A DNA stretch of 64,000 bases from Amycolatopsis azurea DSM 43854 (GCF_001995215.1 NZ_MUXN01000014.1:56926-120925), one strand, 5' to 3'; positions 7,789 through 15,352 are shown, counted from the stretch's first letter. The notes: generated by a model not told the origin, from the sequence alone. Made by a program: numbers and translations.

Positions 7789-8352
7789 TCAGTCCTTCTT
7801 GCTGTCCGCGTCCGCGGCGGGGGCCTCAGCGGCCTCGTCGGCGGCGGGAGCCTCGGTGGCCTCCGGAGCCTCGGTGGCGGCCGTGTCGGCAACCTCAGGG
7901 GCGTCGGTGGTCTCCTCGGCGGCCGGGGCGGCAGCCTTCGGCTCGTCCTTGGCGAACTTCGTCTTGCGCGCGGCCTCGGCCTCGGCGGTGACGGTCTTCT
8001 CGGCCACCAGCTCGATGACGGCCATGGGGGCGTTGTCGCCCTTGCGCGCCATCGTCTTGGTGATCCGGGTGTAGCCACCCGGACGCTCCGCGAAGAACGG
8101 ACCGATCTCGGCGATCAGCTTGTGCACGACGTCCTTGTCGCGCACGATGCGCTGGATCTGACGACGGTTGTGCAGGTCGCCCCGCTTCGCCTTCGTGATC
8201 AGCTTCTCGGCCAGCGGGCGCACCCGCCGGGCCTTCGCCTCGGTCGTCGTGATCTTGCCGTGCTCGAACAGCTGGGTGGCCAGGTTGGCCAGGATCAGCC
8301 GCTCGTGCGCGGGCGACCCGCCGAGACGGGGTCCCTTTGTGGGGGTGGGCAT
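7789..8352 (-). CDS. rplQ: 50S ribosomal protein L17
   Basis: 187 residues. The first ~120 residues are the L17 core (MPTPTKGPRLGGSPAHERLI, with NRRQIQRIVRDK in the middle), near the exit-tunnel side of the large subunit. A ~65-residue Ala/Glu/Thr-rich acidic tail follows, as in other actinobacterial L17 proteins but long. Directly downstream of rpoA, the classic alpha-operon order. The ribosome site is GAGGAG just upstream of the ATG. Confidence 0.97.
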   Translation of the reverse strand: MPTPTKGPRLGGSPAHERLILANLATQLFEHGKITTTEAKARRVRPLAEKLITKAKRGDLHNRRQIQRIVRDKDVVHKLIAEIGPFFAERPGGYTRITKTMARKGDNAPMAVIELVAEKTVTAEAEAARKTKFAKDEPKAAAPAAEETTDAPEVADTAATEAPEATEAPAADEAAEAPAADADSKKD

Positions 8353-8427
8353 CGGTTCTCCTCGTTCAGCTCACAGCTGGAGGCCGGGGCTCCCCCACCC
8401 CTACCGGTGAGGGAGCCGTAGCTGGCC

Positions 8428-9501
8428 TTACAGCTGCTCCGTCTCTGCGTAGTCCTGGCCATCGTCGTGGCCGTTGTCCGAAATTCCGTCCGTGATGCTG
8501 TCGACGCCCTCGGACCAGCCTTCACCGTCGTAGCTGGCCGCGGCCGCGGTCGGGTCGAACCCGGGCGGGCTGTCCTTCAGCGCGAGGCCGAGACCGACGA
8601 GCTTGAGCTTGACCTCGTCGATCGACTTCGCACCGAAGTTGCGGATGTCCAGCAGGTCGGCCTCGCTGCGCGAGACCAGTTCGCCGACGGTGTGGATGCC
8701 CTCGCGCTTGAGGCAGTTGTACGACCGGACGGTGAGGTCCAGGTCCTCGATCGGCATCGCGTAGGCGGCGATGGTGTCCGCCTCCTGCGGCGACGGGCCG
8801 ATCTCGATGCCCTCGGCGTCGACGTTCAGCTCGCGCGCGAGACCGAACAGTTCCACCAGCGTCTTACCGGCCGACGCGACAGCGTCCCGCGGCGTGATCG
8901 ACGGCTTCGTCTCCACGTCCAGGATCAGCTTGTCGAAGTCGGTGCGCTGCTCGACACGGGTCGCCTCGACCTTGTAGGTCACCTTCAGCACCGGGGAGTA
9001 GATGGAGTCGACCGGGATCCGGCCGATCTCCGCGCCCGCCTGCTTGTTCTGCAGGGCCGGAACGTAACCGCGGCCGCGCTCGACGACGAGCTCGATCTCG
9101 AGCTTGCCCTTGCCGTTCAGCGACGCGATGTGCAGATCCGGGTTGTGCACGGTGACACCGGCCGGGGGCACGATGTCGGCGGCGGTGACCTCACCGGGGC
9201 CCTGCTTGCGCAGGTACATGGTGACCGGCTCGTCCTCTTCCGAGGAGACCACGAGCTCCTTGAGGTTCAGGATGATGTCGGTGACGTCTTCCTTCACCCC
9301 GGGAACGGTGGTGAACTCGTGCAGCACGCCGTCGATGCGGATGCTCGTCACGGCCGCGCCCGGAATGGACGACAGCAGCGTACGACGCAGCGAGTTGCCG
9401 AGCGTGTAGCCGAAGCCGGGCTCCAGCGGTTCGATGGTGAACCGGGAGCGGGTCTCGTTGACCGTCTCTTCGCCGAGAGCCGGTCGCTGGGAAATCAGCA
9501 T
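8428..9501 (-). CDS. rpoA: RNA polymerase alpha subunit
   Basis: 357 residues from ATG 9501 (MLISQRPALGEE), chosen over an ATG at 9570 because it matches actinobacterial RpoA and has AGGAA upstream. The N-terminal dimerisation domain covers about 1-230. The C-terminal domain, which binds UP elements and activators, is near 250-320 (LDLTVRSYNCLKREGIHTVG and DIRNFGAKSIDEV). An acidic tail follows. Two strong hairpins lie between rpsD and rpoA, which could tune polymerase versus ribosomal-protein output. Confidence 0.97.
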   Translation of the reverse strand: MLISQRPALGEETVNETRSRFTIEPLEPGFGYTLGNSLRRTLLSSIPGAAVTSIRIDGVLHEFTTVPGVKEDVTDIILNLKELVVSSEEDEPVTMYLRKQGPGEVTAADIVPPAGVTVHNPDLHIASLNGKGKLEIELVVERGRGYVPALQNKQAGAEIGRIPVDSIYSPVLKVTYKVEATRVEQRTDFDKLILDVETKPSITPRDAVASAGKTLVELFGLARELNVDAEGIEIGPSPQEADTIAAYAMPIEDLDLTVRSYNCLKREGIHTVGELVSRSEADLLDIRNFGAKSIDEVKLKLVGLGLALKDSPPGFDPTAAAASYDGEGWSEGVDSITDGISDNGHDDGQDYAETEQL

Positions 9502-9557
9502 CTTTCCTAATTCCTTTCCAAACGGCGCCCGCCATATGACACCGAAAGGGATGGCGA

Positions 9558-9586
9558 CGCGGCGGCGCATTCTGAACGCCGCCGCG
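9558..9586. other. Hairpin 1 in the rpsD-rpoA gap
   Basis: Perfect 10-bp stem CGCGGCGGCG / CGCCGCCGCG with a 9-base loop. No T-run, so it is not a classical terminator. Confidence 0.65.
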
Positions 9587-9595
9587 CGAACCCAC

Positions 9596-9622
9596 GCCGG
9601 GCCGGAGGATCTCCGGCCCGGC
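9596..9622. other. Hairpin 2 in the rpsD-rpoA gap
   Basis: Perfect 11-bp stem GCCGGGCCGGA / TCCGGCCCGGC with a 5-base loop, 7 bases after the rpsD stop. Candidate attenuator or processing site. Confidence 0.7.
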
Positions 9623-9628
9623 GATGGA

Positions 9629-10234
9629 TCACTTCGAGTAGAGCTCGACGATCAGCTGTTCCTGAACCGGAACGTCGATCTGAGCGCGCTCCGGGAGCTG
9701 GTGGACCAGCACACGGAGATTGGACGGAACAACCTGGAGCCACGCGGGAACGGGACGTTCGCCGAAGGACTCCTTGGCCGCGACGAAGGGCAGCATCGCG
9801 AACGACTTCGGCCGCACGTCGATGATGTCCCACTTCGTGACCTGGTAGGACGGGACGTTGACCTTGACGCCGTTGACCACGAAGTGGCCGTGGCTCACCA
9901 GCTGACGCGCCTGACGGCGGGTGCGGGCGATGCCGGCGCGGTAGATCACGTTGTCCAGACGGGACTCGAGGATCTGCAGCAGGTTCTCACCGGTCTTACC
10001 CGGACGCCGGACGGCTTCCTTGTAGTACCGGACGAACTGACGCTCGAGAACGCCGTACGTGTAACGAGCCTTCTGCTTCTCCTGCGACTGCAGGAGGTAC
10101 TCGGACTCCTTGATCCGGCCACGGCCGTGCTGGCCGGGCGGATAGGGGCGACGCTCGAAAGCCTGGTCGCCGCCGATGAGGTCAACCTTGAGGCGACGCG
10201 AAATACGCGTCGCGGGGCCGGTGTAACGAGCCAT
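9629..10234 (-). CDS. rpsD: 30S ribosomal protein S4
   Basis: 201 residues, the normal length. N-terminal MARYTGPATRISRRL, then the S4 RNA-binding domain around 90-150 (RLDNVIYRAGIARTRRQARQ, HGHFVVNG). S4 is a primary 16S rRNA binder and, in many bacteria, the translational repressor of its own operon. The zinc-binding cysteine cluster of some S4 forms is absent. Start ATG 10234 preceded by GGGGAGGAG. Follows rpsK. Confidence 0.97.
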   Translation of the reverse strand: MARYTGPATRISRRLKVDLIGGDQAFERRPYPPGQHGRGRIKESEYLLQSQEKQKARYTYGVLERQFVRYYKEAVRRPGKTGENLLQILESRLDNVIYRAGIARTRRQARQLVSHGHFVVNGVKVNVPSYQVTKWDIIDVRPKSFAMLPFVAAKESFGERPVPAWLQVVPSNLRVLVHQLPERAQIDVPVQEQLIVELYSK

Positions 10235-10257
10235 TTCTTCTTACTCCTCCCCGTTCC

Positions 10258-10665
10258 TCAGACCCGGCGCCGCTTGGGCGGGCGGCAGCCGTTGTGAGGC
10301 TGCGGGGTCACGTCCTGGATGGTGCCGACCTCGAGGCCGGCCGCCTGCAGCGAGCGGATCGCCGTCTCGCGGCCCGAACCCGGGCCCTTCACGAAAACGT
10401 CGACCTTCTTCATGCCGTGCTCGGCAGCCTTGCGGGCGGCGTTCTCGGCGGCCATCTGCGCGGCGAACGGGGTGGACTTACGCGAGCCCTTGAAGCCCAC
10501 GTGACCACTCGACGCCCACGCGATCACGGCACCGGTCGGGTCCGTGATCGAGACGATGGTGTTGTTGAAGGTGCTCTTGATGTGCGCGTGACCGTGCGCG
10601 ACATTCTTCTTTTCCTTACGGCGGACCTTCTTGGCCCCCGCCGCAGTACGAGACTTCGGTGGCAT
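10258..10665 (-). CDS. rpsK: 30S ribosomal protein S11
   Basis: 135 residues with the S11 signature: HIKSTFNNTIVSITD, KGSRKSTPFAAQ, and the C-terminal PHNGCRPPKRRRV. It forms the platform of the small subunit with S6/S18 and contacts the E-site mRNA. AGGAGA lies upstream of the ATG. A short ORF unique to this gap separates it from rpsM. Confidence 0.97.
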   Translation of the reverse strand: MPPKSRTAAGAKKVRRKEKKNVAHGHAHIKSTFNNTIVSITDPTGAVIAWASSGHVGFKGSRKSTPFAAQMAAENAARKAAEHGMKKVDVFVKGPGSGRETAIRSLQAAGLEVGTIQDVTPQPHNGCRPPKRRRV

Positions 10666-10683
10666 GTTCTGAGGGTTCTCCTG

Positions 10684-10869
10684 TTAGCGCGCGTTCTCTT
10701 GGTGAGCGGCGACCGCTTCGGCCTGTCCGCGCCGGATGATCGAACCGGCGTCGGTGTACAGGTTGCGGAGCGCCATCGGGCGGGCGTAGAGCGCCTTGGG
10801 CGAGACACAAGCCGAGCCGCGGCGGTGAACGCCGCCCATCCGCACGACCTTCTTGCCCTGGACGCTCAC
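10684..10869 (-). CDS. Putative 61-residue basic small protein between rpsM and rpsK
   Basis: A GTG at 10869 overlaps the rpsM stop (GTGA) and opens 61 codons ending in TAA 15 bases before rpsK, with a fresh AGGAGA for rpsK in between. The product starts (M)SVQGKKVVRMGGVHRRGS and ends in a helix-forming ALRNLYTDAGSIIRRG-type segment; it is Arg/Lys-rich with one Cys. Most actinobacteria have rpsM followed directly by rpsK, so a ~200-base gap filled by a coupled open frame is noteworthy. I do not recognise the product. It could be read-through space without function. Confidence 0.5.
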   Translation of the reverse strand: MSVQGKKVVRMGGVHRRGSACVSPKALYARPMALRNLYTDAGSIIRRGQAEAVAAHQENAR

Positions 10870-11246
10870 TTCTTGCCAGCCTTCTTCTTGCCGGCGACCG
10901 TCTTCTTCGGACCCTTGCGGGTGCGGGCGTTCGTCTTGGTCCGCTGACCACGGACGGGAAGTCCGCGACGCCAGCGAAGGCCCTCGTAGCACCCGATCTC
11001 GATCTTCCGACGGATGTCGGCGTTCACCTCGCGGCGAAGGTCACCCTCGACCTTGAAGTTCTCCTCGATGTAGACCCGCAGCTTGGCGAGGTCGTCATCG
11101 CTCAGATCCTTGACGCGAGTGTCCGCGTTGAGCTCGGCAGCAGCGATGAGCTGCTTCGAGCGGGTACGGCCGATGCCGTAGATGTAGGTCAGCGCGATCT
11201 CCAACCGCTTTTCGCGGGGGAGGTCTACGCCAGCGAGTCGTGCCAT
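10866..11246 (-). CDS. rpsM: 30S ribosomal protein S13
   Basis: 126 residues. MARLAGVDLPREKRLEIALT is typical, then TYIYGIGRTRS (helix-hairpin-helix-like) and the C-terminal RGQRTKTNARTRKG tail that reaches the tRNA sites. A Lys-rich extension ends the protein. It sits at the head of the rpsM-rpsK-rpsD-rpoA-rplQ group. Confidence 0.97.
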   Translation of the reverse strand: MARLAGVDLPREKRLEIALTYIYGIGRTRSKQLIAAAELNADTRVKDLSDDDLAKLRVYIEENFKVEGDLRREVNADIRRKIEIGCYEGLRWRRGLPVRGQRTKTNARTRKGPKKTVAGKKKAGKK

Positions 11247-11376
11247 TGGCGTTGATGCTCCTTCATAGAATTCATCTCCAGGTCTGCTCCCCGTCCGGTC
11301 CCGGGACCGACTCGCCTGTCGTGCCCTTGGCTTGCGCTTCGGGTGTCCCGGCCCCGGCCTGAAGTCCGGGGGTGAA

Positions 11377-11398
11377 CCGGGCCGTTCACACGGCCCGG
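11377..11398. other. Hairpin in the rpmJ-rpsM gap
   Basis: 9-bp stem CCGGGCCGT / ACGGCCCGG with loop TCAC, inside the 206-base gap between rpmJ and rpsM. No T-tract follows on the minus strand, so attenuation rather than full termination is plausible. Confidence 0.6.
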
Positions 11399-11452
11399 CA
11401 GGTGCGGGGAGATTGTGTAGCCGTCAATCCACTCTGTTACGAGTGCGAGTGA

Positions 11453-11566
11453 TCAGCCCTGCCGCTGCTTGTGCCGCAGGTTCTCGCAGATCACCATGAT
11501 CCGGCCGTGACGGCGGATCACCTTGCACTTGTCGCAGATCTTCTTGACGCTCGGCTGGACCTTCAC
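11453..11566 (-). CDS. rpmJ: 50S ribosomal protein L36
   Basis: 37 residues from a GTG (11566): V/M-KVQPSVKKICDKCKVIRR, with a later cysteine and histidine (ICENLRHKQRQG). The C..C..C..H set is the zinc-binding (C+) form of L36. Only one copy is seen here. Preceded by GGAGA. It lies between infA and rpsM, the usual position. Confidence 0.95.
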   Translation of the reverse strand: MKVQPSVKKICDKCKVIRRHGRIMVICENLRHKQRQG

Positions 11567-11602
11567 GTCTCCTGCTCTCCTGCTTGTGCTAACTCGTCGT
11601 GA

Positions 11603-11824
11603 TCACTTGTAGCGGTAGACGATGCGACCACGTGACAAGTCGTAGGGCGAGAGCTCCACGACAACCCTGTCCTCGGGCAGGATGCGGATGTAGTGCTGCC
11701 GCATCTTGCCGCTGATGTGTGCAAGGACCTTGTGGCCGTTCTCCAACTCGACGCGGAACATCGCGTTGGGGAGCGGCTCGACTACGCGGCCTTCGACCTC
11801 GATGGCCCCGTCTTTCTTGCCCAT
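11603..11824 (-). CDS. infA: Translation initiation factor IF-1
   Basis: 73 residues, a single OB fold: MGKKDGAIEVEGRVVEPLPN, then ISGKMRQHYIRILPEDRV and a C-terminal YRYK. IF-1 occupies the ribosomal A site during initiation. GGAGGA precedes the ATG. About 540 bases of non-coding DNA lie upstream, so it probably heads its own transcript with rpmJ and rpsM. Confidence 0.97.
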   Translation of the reverse strand: MGKKDGAIEVEGRVVEPLPNAMFRVELENGHKVLAHISGKMRQHYIRILPEDRVVVELSPYDLSRGRIVYRYK

Positions 11825-11961
11825 GTCCTCCGCATTTCCTGTCGCTACACTGTGTGATCAGTCAAAGCTTGAGTGCTTGGCTGGGTGGTGCTTCGGCACA
11901 CTCCTGCCCGGCTCCAATGTCCGTTCGCGAGAATTCACGAGCGCGCAGGATCCGGGCGCGA

Positions 11962-11990
11962 TGAGTACACCGACTTGACAGTGTACGCAA
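11962..11990 (-). promoter_or_regulatory. Candidate infA-operon promoter
   Basis: Minus strand TTGCGT (11985-11990), 17-base spacer, TACTCA (11962-11967), leaving a ~135-base leader to infA. Partial match to the actinobacterial housekeeping consensus; not the only possibility in this gap. Confidence 0.35.
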
Positions 11991-12083
11991 CCCGTGTCGT
12001 GAGCCCCAAACGGGGGTAACTGTGTTAGGTGACCCCTGGGCCCGTCCGCAGCGACCTCCACCATCGTACGCCTCCGCCGACCT

Positions 12084-12103
12084 GCGTTTAGCGGGCTAAA
12101 CGC
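12084..12103. repeat. TTAG/CTAA palindromic repeat, copy 7
   Basis: Perfect GCGTTTAGCGGGCTAAACGC, identical to the copy at 1096. Confidence 0.9.
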
Positions 12104-12220
12104 GCTCCGTCGGGTGGGTGTCCTGGCGCGGTTGGCGGGCCGGGTGCGCCCGATGGGGGCAGCGGGCGGGCGCCCCATCGGCGGGCCCGGGCGCTGCGCC
12201 GACCGGCGGGCGGACTTGCG

Positions 12221-12233
12221 TTTAGCGGGCTAA
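12221..12233. repeat. TTAG/CTAA palindromic repeat, copy 8
   Basis: TTTAGCGGGCTAA followed by CCGTGCTC, the same right flank as the copy at 5714. Confidence 0.85.
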
Positions 12234-12255
12234 CCGTGCTCCCGGCGCGTTCGAC

Positions 12256-12270
12256 TTTAGCCCCCCTAAA
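12256..12270. repeat. TTAG/CTAA palindromic repeat, copy 9 (one base longer)
   Basis: TTTAGCCCCCCTAAA, 15 bases rather than 14. The only length variant seen. Confidence 0.8.
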
Positions 12271-12288
12271 CGAGCTCCGGCGATCGCG

Positions 12289-12302
12289 TTTAGGGGGCTA
12301 AA
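12289..12302. repeat. TTAG/CTAA palindromic repeat, copy 10
   Basis: TTTAGGGGGCTAAA with GATCGCG on the left and CGCAGGTCC on the right. Confidence 0.9.
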
Positions 12303-12321
12303 CGCAGGTCCGGGCGCACTT

Positions 12322-12341
12322 GCGTTTAGCGGGCTAAACGC
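12322..12341. repeat. TTAG/CTAA palindromic repeat, copy 11
   Basis: Perfect GCGTTTAGCGGGCTAAACGC followed by GATCCGG, 22 bases from the map stop codon. Confidence 0.9.
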
Positions 12342-12363
12342 GATCCGGCAGGGGCGAAGGGGG

Positions 12364-13140
12364 TCAGGAGTCTTCGGGGGCGGTCAGCACCCACGGGCCG
12401 TCATCGGTGATGGCGACGGTGTGCTCCCAGTGCGAGGCCCGCGAGCCGTCCGCGGTCACGACGGTCCACCCGTCCTCGAGCTCGACGGTCTCACCGCCGC
12501 CGCCGGTCAGCATGGGCTCGATCGCGAGCGCCATACCGGTCTTGAGCCGCGGCCCCTTGCCAGGTTTCCCGAGGTTCGGCAGGAACGGGTCCATGTGCAT
12601 CTGGCGCCCGATCCCGTGACCGCCGTATTCGACGATCATCCCGTATTCGACGCCGTCGTCCTGGCCGGCCTTCTCCGCCGCGGTCTGCACGGCGTGCGAG
12701 ATGTCCGTGAGCCGCCCACCGGACGACACCGCGGCGATCCCCGCCCACATGGCGGCCTCGGTGGCCGCGGAAAGCGCGAGATCCGCCTTCGACACCTCGC
12801 CGATCGCGAGGGTGACGGCGGAGTCGCCGTGCCAGCCGTCGAGGATCGCGCCGCAGTCGACGGAGATGATGTCGCCGTCGTTCAGGACCTGCGTCTTCGA
12901 CGGGATGCCGTGGACGATCTGCTCGTTCACCGAGGCGCAGATCGACGCCGGGAACCCGTGGTACCCCTTGAACGAGGGCACCGCGCCGGCGTCGCGGATC
13001 GTCTGCTCGGCGAGTTCGTCCAGGTCGGCCGTGGTCACGCCCGGTTTGGCGATCTCGCCCACCGCGGTGAGGGTGCGCCAGACGACCAGGCCCGCGGCCC
13101 GCATCGCCTGGAGCTCACCAGGCGTCTTGATTTCGATCAT
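12364..13140 (-). CDS. map: Methionine aminopeptidase type I
   Basis: 258 residues from ATG 13140 (MIEIKTPGELQAM). It removes the initiator Met. The metal ligands are visible in order: His in HGFPASICASVNE/QIVHGIP context, Asp in SVDCGA and HGDSA, His in GGHGIG, Glu in AIEPML and Glu in HWEHTV. There is no good ribosome site before this ATG. Instead its first bases overlap the stop (ATGA) of a 10-codon leader ORF that has GGAGGA. An alternative GTG at 13188, overlapping the adk stop, would add 16 residues. Downstream of secY-adk as usual. Confidence 0.95.
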   Translation of the reverse strand: MIEIKTPGELQAMRAAGLVVWRTLTAVGEIAKPGVTTADLDELAEQTIRDAGAVPSFKGYHGFPASICASVNEQIVHGIPSKTQVLNDGDIISVDCGAILDGWHGDSAVTLAIGEVSKADLALSAATEAAMWAGIAAVSSGGRLTDISHAVQTAAEKAGQDDGVEYGMIVEYGGHGIGRQMHMDPFLPNLGKPGKGPRLKTGMALAIEPMLTGGGGETVELEDGWTVVTADGSRASHWEHTVAITDDGPWVLTAPEDS

Positions 13141-13169
13141 GCGCCCACGACGAAGCCGTTGCAGTACAC
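13137..13169 (-). CDS. Putative 10-residue leader peptide coupled to map
   Basis: GTG 13169, sequence (M)YCNGFVVGA, stop TGA overlapping the map ATG. GGAGGA lies at 13174-13179, 4 bases before the GTG. The layout (strong ribosome site, tiny ORF, ATGA overlap) suggests that translation of this leader delivers ribosomes to map. It may be regulatory or merely a re-initiation device. Confidence 0.5.
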   Translation of the reverse strand: MYCNGFVVGA

Positions 13170-13184
13170 GCAGTCCTCCGAGAT

Positions 13185-13739
13185 TCACGTGCGGTCGCGC
13201 AGCGCTTCCAGCACGCGGGCGGAGATCTCGTCGACCGAGCCGACGCCGTCGACCGTGACCAGGATGTCCGCGTAGTACTCGAGCAGCGGAGCCGTCTCGG
13301 ACACGTAGATCTGCTGGCGGCGACGGATGACCTCTTCGGTGTCGTCCGAGCGGCCGCGGGACAGCAGCCGCTCGACGACGACGTCTTCCGAGACCTGGAG
13401 CTGGATGACCGCGTTCAGCTCGGTGTCGACCTCGCCGAGGATCTCACCGAGGACGTCGGCCTGCTTGGTGTTCCGGGGGAACCCGTCCAGCAGGAAACCG
13501 ACCTTGGCGTCGGGTTCGGCGAGGCGCTCGCGCACCATCTCGTTCGTGACCGAGTCGGGCACGAGTTCGCCGGAGTCCAGGTAGCGCTTGGCTTCCTGGC
13601 CCAGCGGCGTCTGCTCGCCCACGTGGGCGCGAAACAGGTCGCCGGTCGAGATGTGCGGGATCCGGAGCTTCTCCGACAGTGCTACCGCCTGAGTACCTTT
13701 GCCCGCGCCAGGAGGGCCAACGAGAACCAGGCGCGTCAC
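13185..13739 (-). CDS. adk: Adenylate kinase
   Basis: 184 residues, starting at a GTG inside the secY stop (GTGA). P-loop GPPGAGKGTQ at about 8-17, the AMP-binding STGDLFRAH and GFPRNTKQA region, and LLSRGRSDDTEEVIRRR. The LID is the short form without zinc cysteines, as in Mycobacterium. It interconverts ATP and AMP with ADP. Translationally coupled to secY. Confidence 0.96.
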   Translation of the reverse strand: MTRLVLVGPPGAGKGTQAVALSEKLRIPHISTGDLFRAHVGEQTPLGQEAKRYLDSGELVPDSVTNEMVRERLAEPDAKVGFLLDGFPRNTKQADVLGEILGEVDTELNAVIQLQVSEDVVVERLLSRGRSDDTEEVIRRRQQIYVSETAPLLEYYADILVTVDGVGSVDEISARVLEALRDRT

Positions 13740-15043
13740 TTCAAGAACCCTTCGTAGTTACGTTGCATCAGCTGGCTTTCGATCTGCTTCACGGTGTCGA
13801 GACCGACACCGACCATGATCAGCACAGCCGTGCCACCGAACGGGAAGTTCTGGTTGTTCCCGCTGCCGGTGACGGACAGGAAGAAGTTCGGAAGGATCGC
13901 GATGATGCCCAGGTACAGCGAGCCCGGCAGGGTGATCCGGCCGAGGACGTAGCTGAGGTACTCCGCGGTGGGGCGTCCCGGGCGGATACCCGGGATGAAG
14001 CCACCGAACTTCTTCATCTCTTCCGCACGCTCGTCCACGTTGAACGTGATCGTGATGTAGAAGTACGTGAAGAAGATGATCAACGCGAAGTACAGCAGGA
14101 CGTGCGCCCAGCTGGACTGGTTGACGATGTAGTTCTGGATGAAGACCTGCCAGCCCGCGTTGCTGTTGGCGTCGCCGACGAGGCGGCTGATCAGGTCCGG
14201 CAGGTAGAGCAGCGACGAGGCGAAGATGACCGGGATGACACCGGCCTGGTTCACCTTGATCGGCAGGTAGGTCGAGGTCCCGCCGTACATACGGCGGCCG
14301 ATCATGCGCTTGGCGTACTGCACCGGGATCCGGCGCTGGCCCTGCTCGACGAAGATGACGCTGGCGATGATCACCAGGCCGAACACACAGATCAGGGCGA
14401 AGACGACGCCACCCGCGCTGCTGAGGATGTTGCCACCCTCGATCGGGATGCGGGCCGCGATGTTCAGGAAGATGAGGACGGACATGCCGTTGCCGACGCC
14501 GCGCTCGGTGATCAGCTCACCCAGCCACATCATGACGGCGGTACCGGCGGTCATCGTGATGACGATGATGGCCAGCGTGTAGACGCTGTTGTCCGGGATG
14601 ATCGCGGTGTCGCACTGCGGGAAGAGCTGCTTGCGGTCGGCGAGCGCCACCACACCGGTGGCCTGCAGGACCGCGAGGGCGATCGTCAGGTACCGGGTGT
14701 ACTGCGTCAGCTTGCCCTGACCGGACTGGCCTTCCTTCTTCAGCTCCTCGAACCGCGGGATGACCACGGTGAGGAGCTGGACGATGATGCTCGCCGTGAT
14801 GTACGGCATGATGCCGGTCGAGAACAGCGACAGCTGCAGCAGCGCACCGCCGCTGAACAGGTTCAGCAGCTGATAGACGCCCTCCTGCGACCCGGTTTCC
14901 GTACATTTCTGGACGGCGGAGTACGAGATGCCCGGGGCCGGGATGGTGGCACCGATTCGGTAGACCGCGACGATGGCTAGCGTGAACAGGATCTTCTTAC
15001 GTAGATCCGGCGTCGCGAGAGCCGAGCGGAAGGCGCTGAGCAC
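13736..15043 (-). CDS. secY: Preprotein translocase subunit SecY
   Basis: 435 residues from GTG 15043 (VLSAFRSALATPDLRKKILF), with GGAGG 8 bases upstream. A further-upstream start (15157) has no family-like sequence. Ten membrane helices can be traced, with the plug region PAPGISY early and cytosolic loops carrying RPGRPTAEYL and the C-terminal LMQRNYEGFLK. It forms the Sec channel with SecE/SecG. In this genome it is separated from rplO by about 2 kb and two accessory genes. Confidence 0.96.
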   Translation of the reverse strand: MLSAFRSALATPDLRKKILFTLAIVAVYRIGATIPAPGISYSAVQKCTETGSQEGVYQLLNLFSGGALLQLSLFSTGIMPYITASIIVQLLTVVIPRFEELKKEGQSGQGKLTQYTRYLTIALAVLQATGVVALADRKQLFPQCDTAIIPDNSVYTLAIIVITMTAGTAVMMWLGELITERGVGNGMSVLIFLNIAARIPIEGGNILSSAGGVVFALICVFGLVIIASVIFVEQGQRRIPVQYAKRMIGRRMYGGTSTYLPIKVNQAGVIPVIFASSLLYLPDLISRLVGDANSNAGWQVFIQNYIVNQSSWAHVLLYFALIIFFTYFYITITFNVDERAEEMKKFGGFIPGIRPGRPTAEYLSYVLGRITLPGSLYLGIIAILPNFFLSVTGSGNNQNFPFGGTAVLIMVGVGLDTVKQIESQLMQRNYEGFLK

Positions 15044-15352
15044 GCGGGAGACCTCCTCGGCGTCGTCGGCTGTCTTACCGACGATCGGCTTGGCCGACCT
15101 GGGGCCGGCGGGAACACACAGCTTTCTGGCACAAGCCAGGAACGCTTCGGGGCACACTCGTCCCGAAGCGTGCGGCCGACTCTAACAGCTTCACAGGGCG
15201 TGTCCGCAGTGCGTGTGGGTTTTCCGGACGAAGGTTGGTCCGCGAGGTTGATCGACTTGCTCTTCTCGCTCCGGAACCTTGACAGATCAGCCTGTCGTTC
15301 CTTGCTTTCCGGGCGCCGTCGGATCACGGTTAGCCCGCTAAACGCAACGTGA
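15044..15352. other. secY leader region
   Basis: About 310 bases between the accessory membrane-transporter gene and secY. It must hold the secY-adk-map promoter if the upstream gene is not cotranscribed. One repeat copy lies next to the transporter stop. No confident promoter hexamers or gene seen. Confidence 0.55.
15330..15342. repeat. TTAG/CTAA palindromic repeat, copy 12
   Basis: TTAGCCCGCTAAA (first flank base G instead of T/A), 10 bases past the stop of the LysE-family gene. Confidence 0.85.

Larger units (their letters stand above)
11825..12363. other. Long intergenic region with a five-copy repeat cluster
   Basis: No credible gene. The part next to infA holds its leader and a possible promoter; the part next to map holds five copies of the TTAG/CTAA repeat within 258 bases, separated by GC-rich unique sequence. 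No terminator with a T-tract was found for map. Confidence 0.7.

Noticed and set aside
6882..8078. truA starting at ATG 8078 (398 residues)
   Set aside because: The first ~98 residues are a Pro/Arg-rich shadow of rplQ and unlike any TruA.
12084..12341. TTAG/CTAA palindromes as intrinsic terminators
   Set aside because: Arms are short and AT-rich with a 2-4-base loop and no T-tract. Real terminators are found separately near several of the same genes (5737-5773, 17018-17054, 43321-43347).
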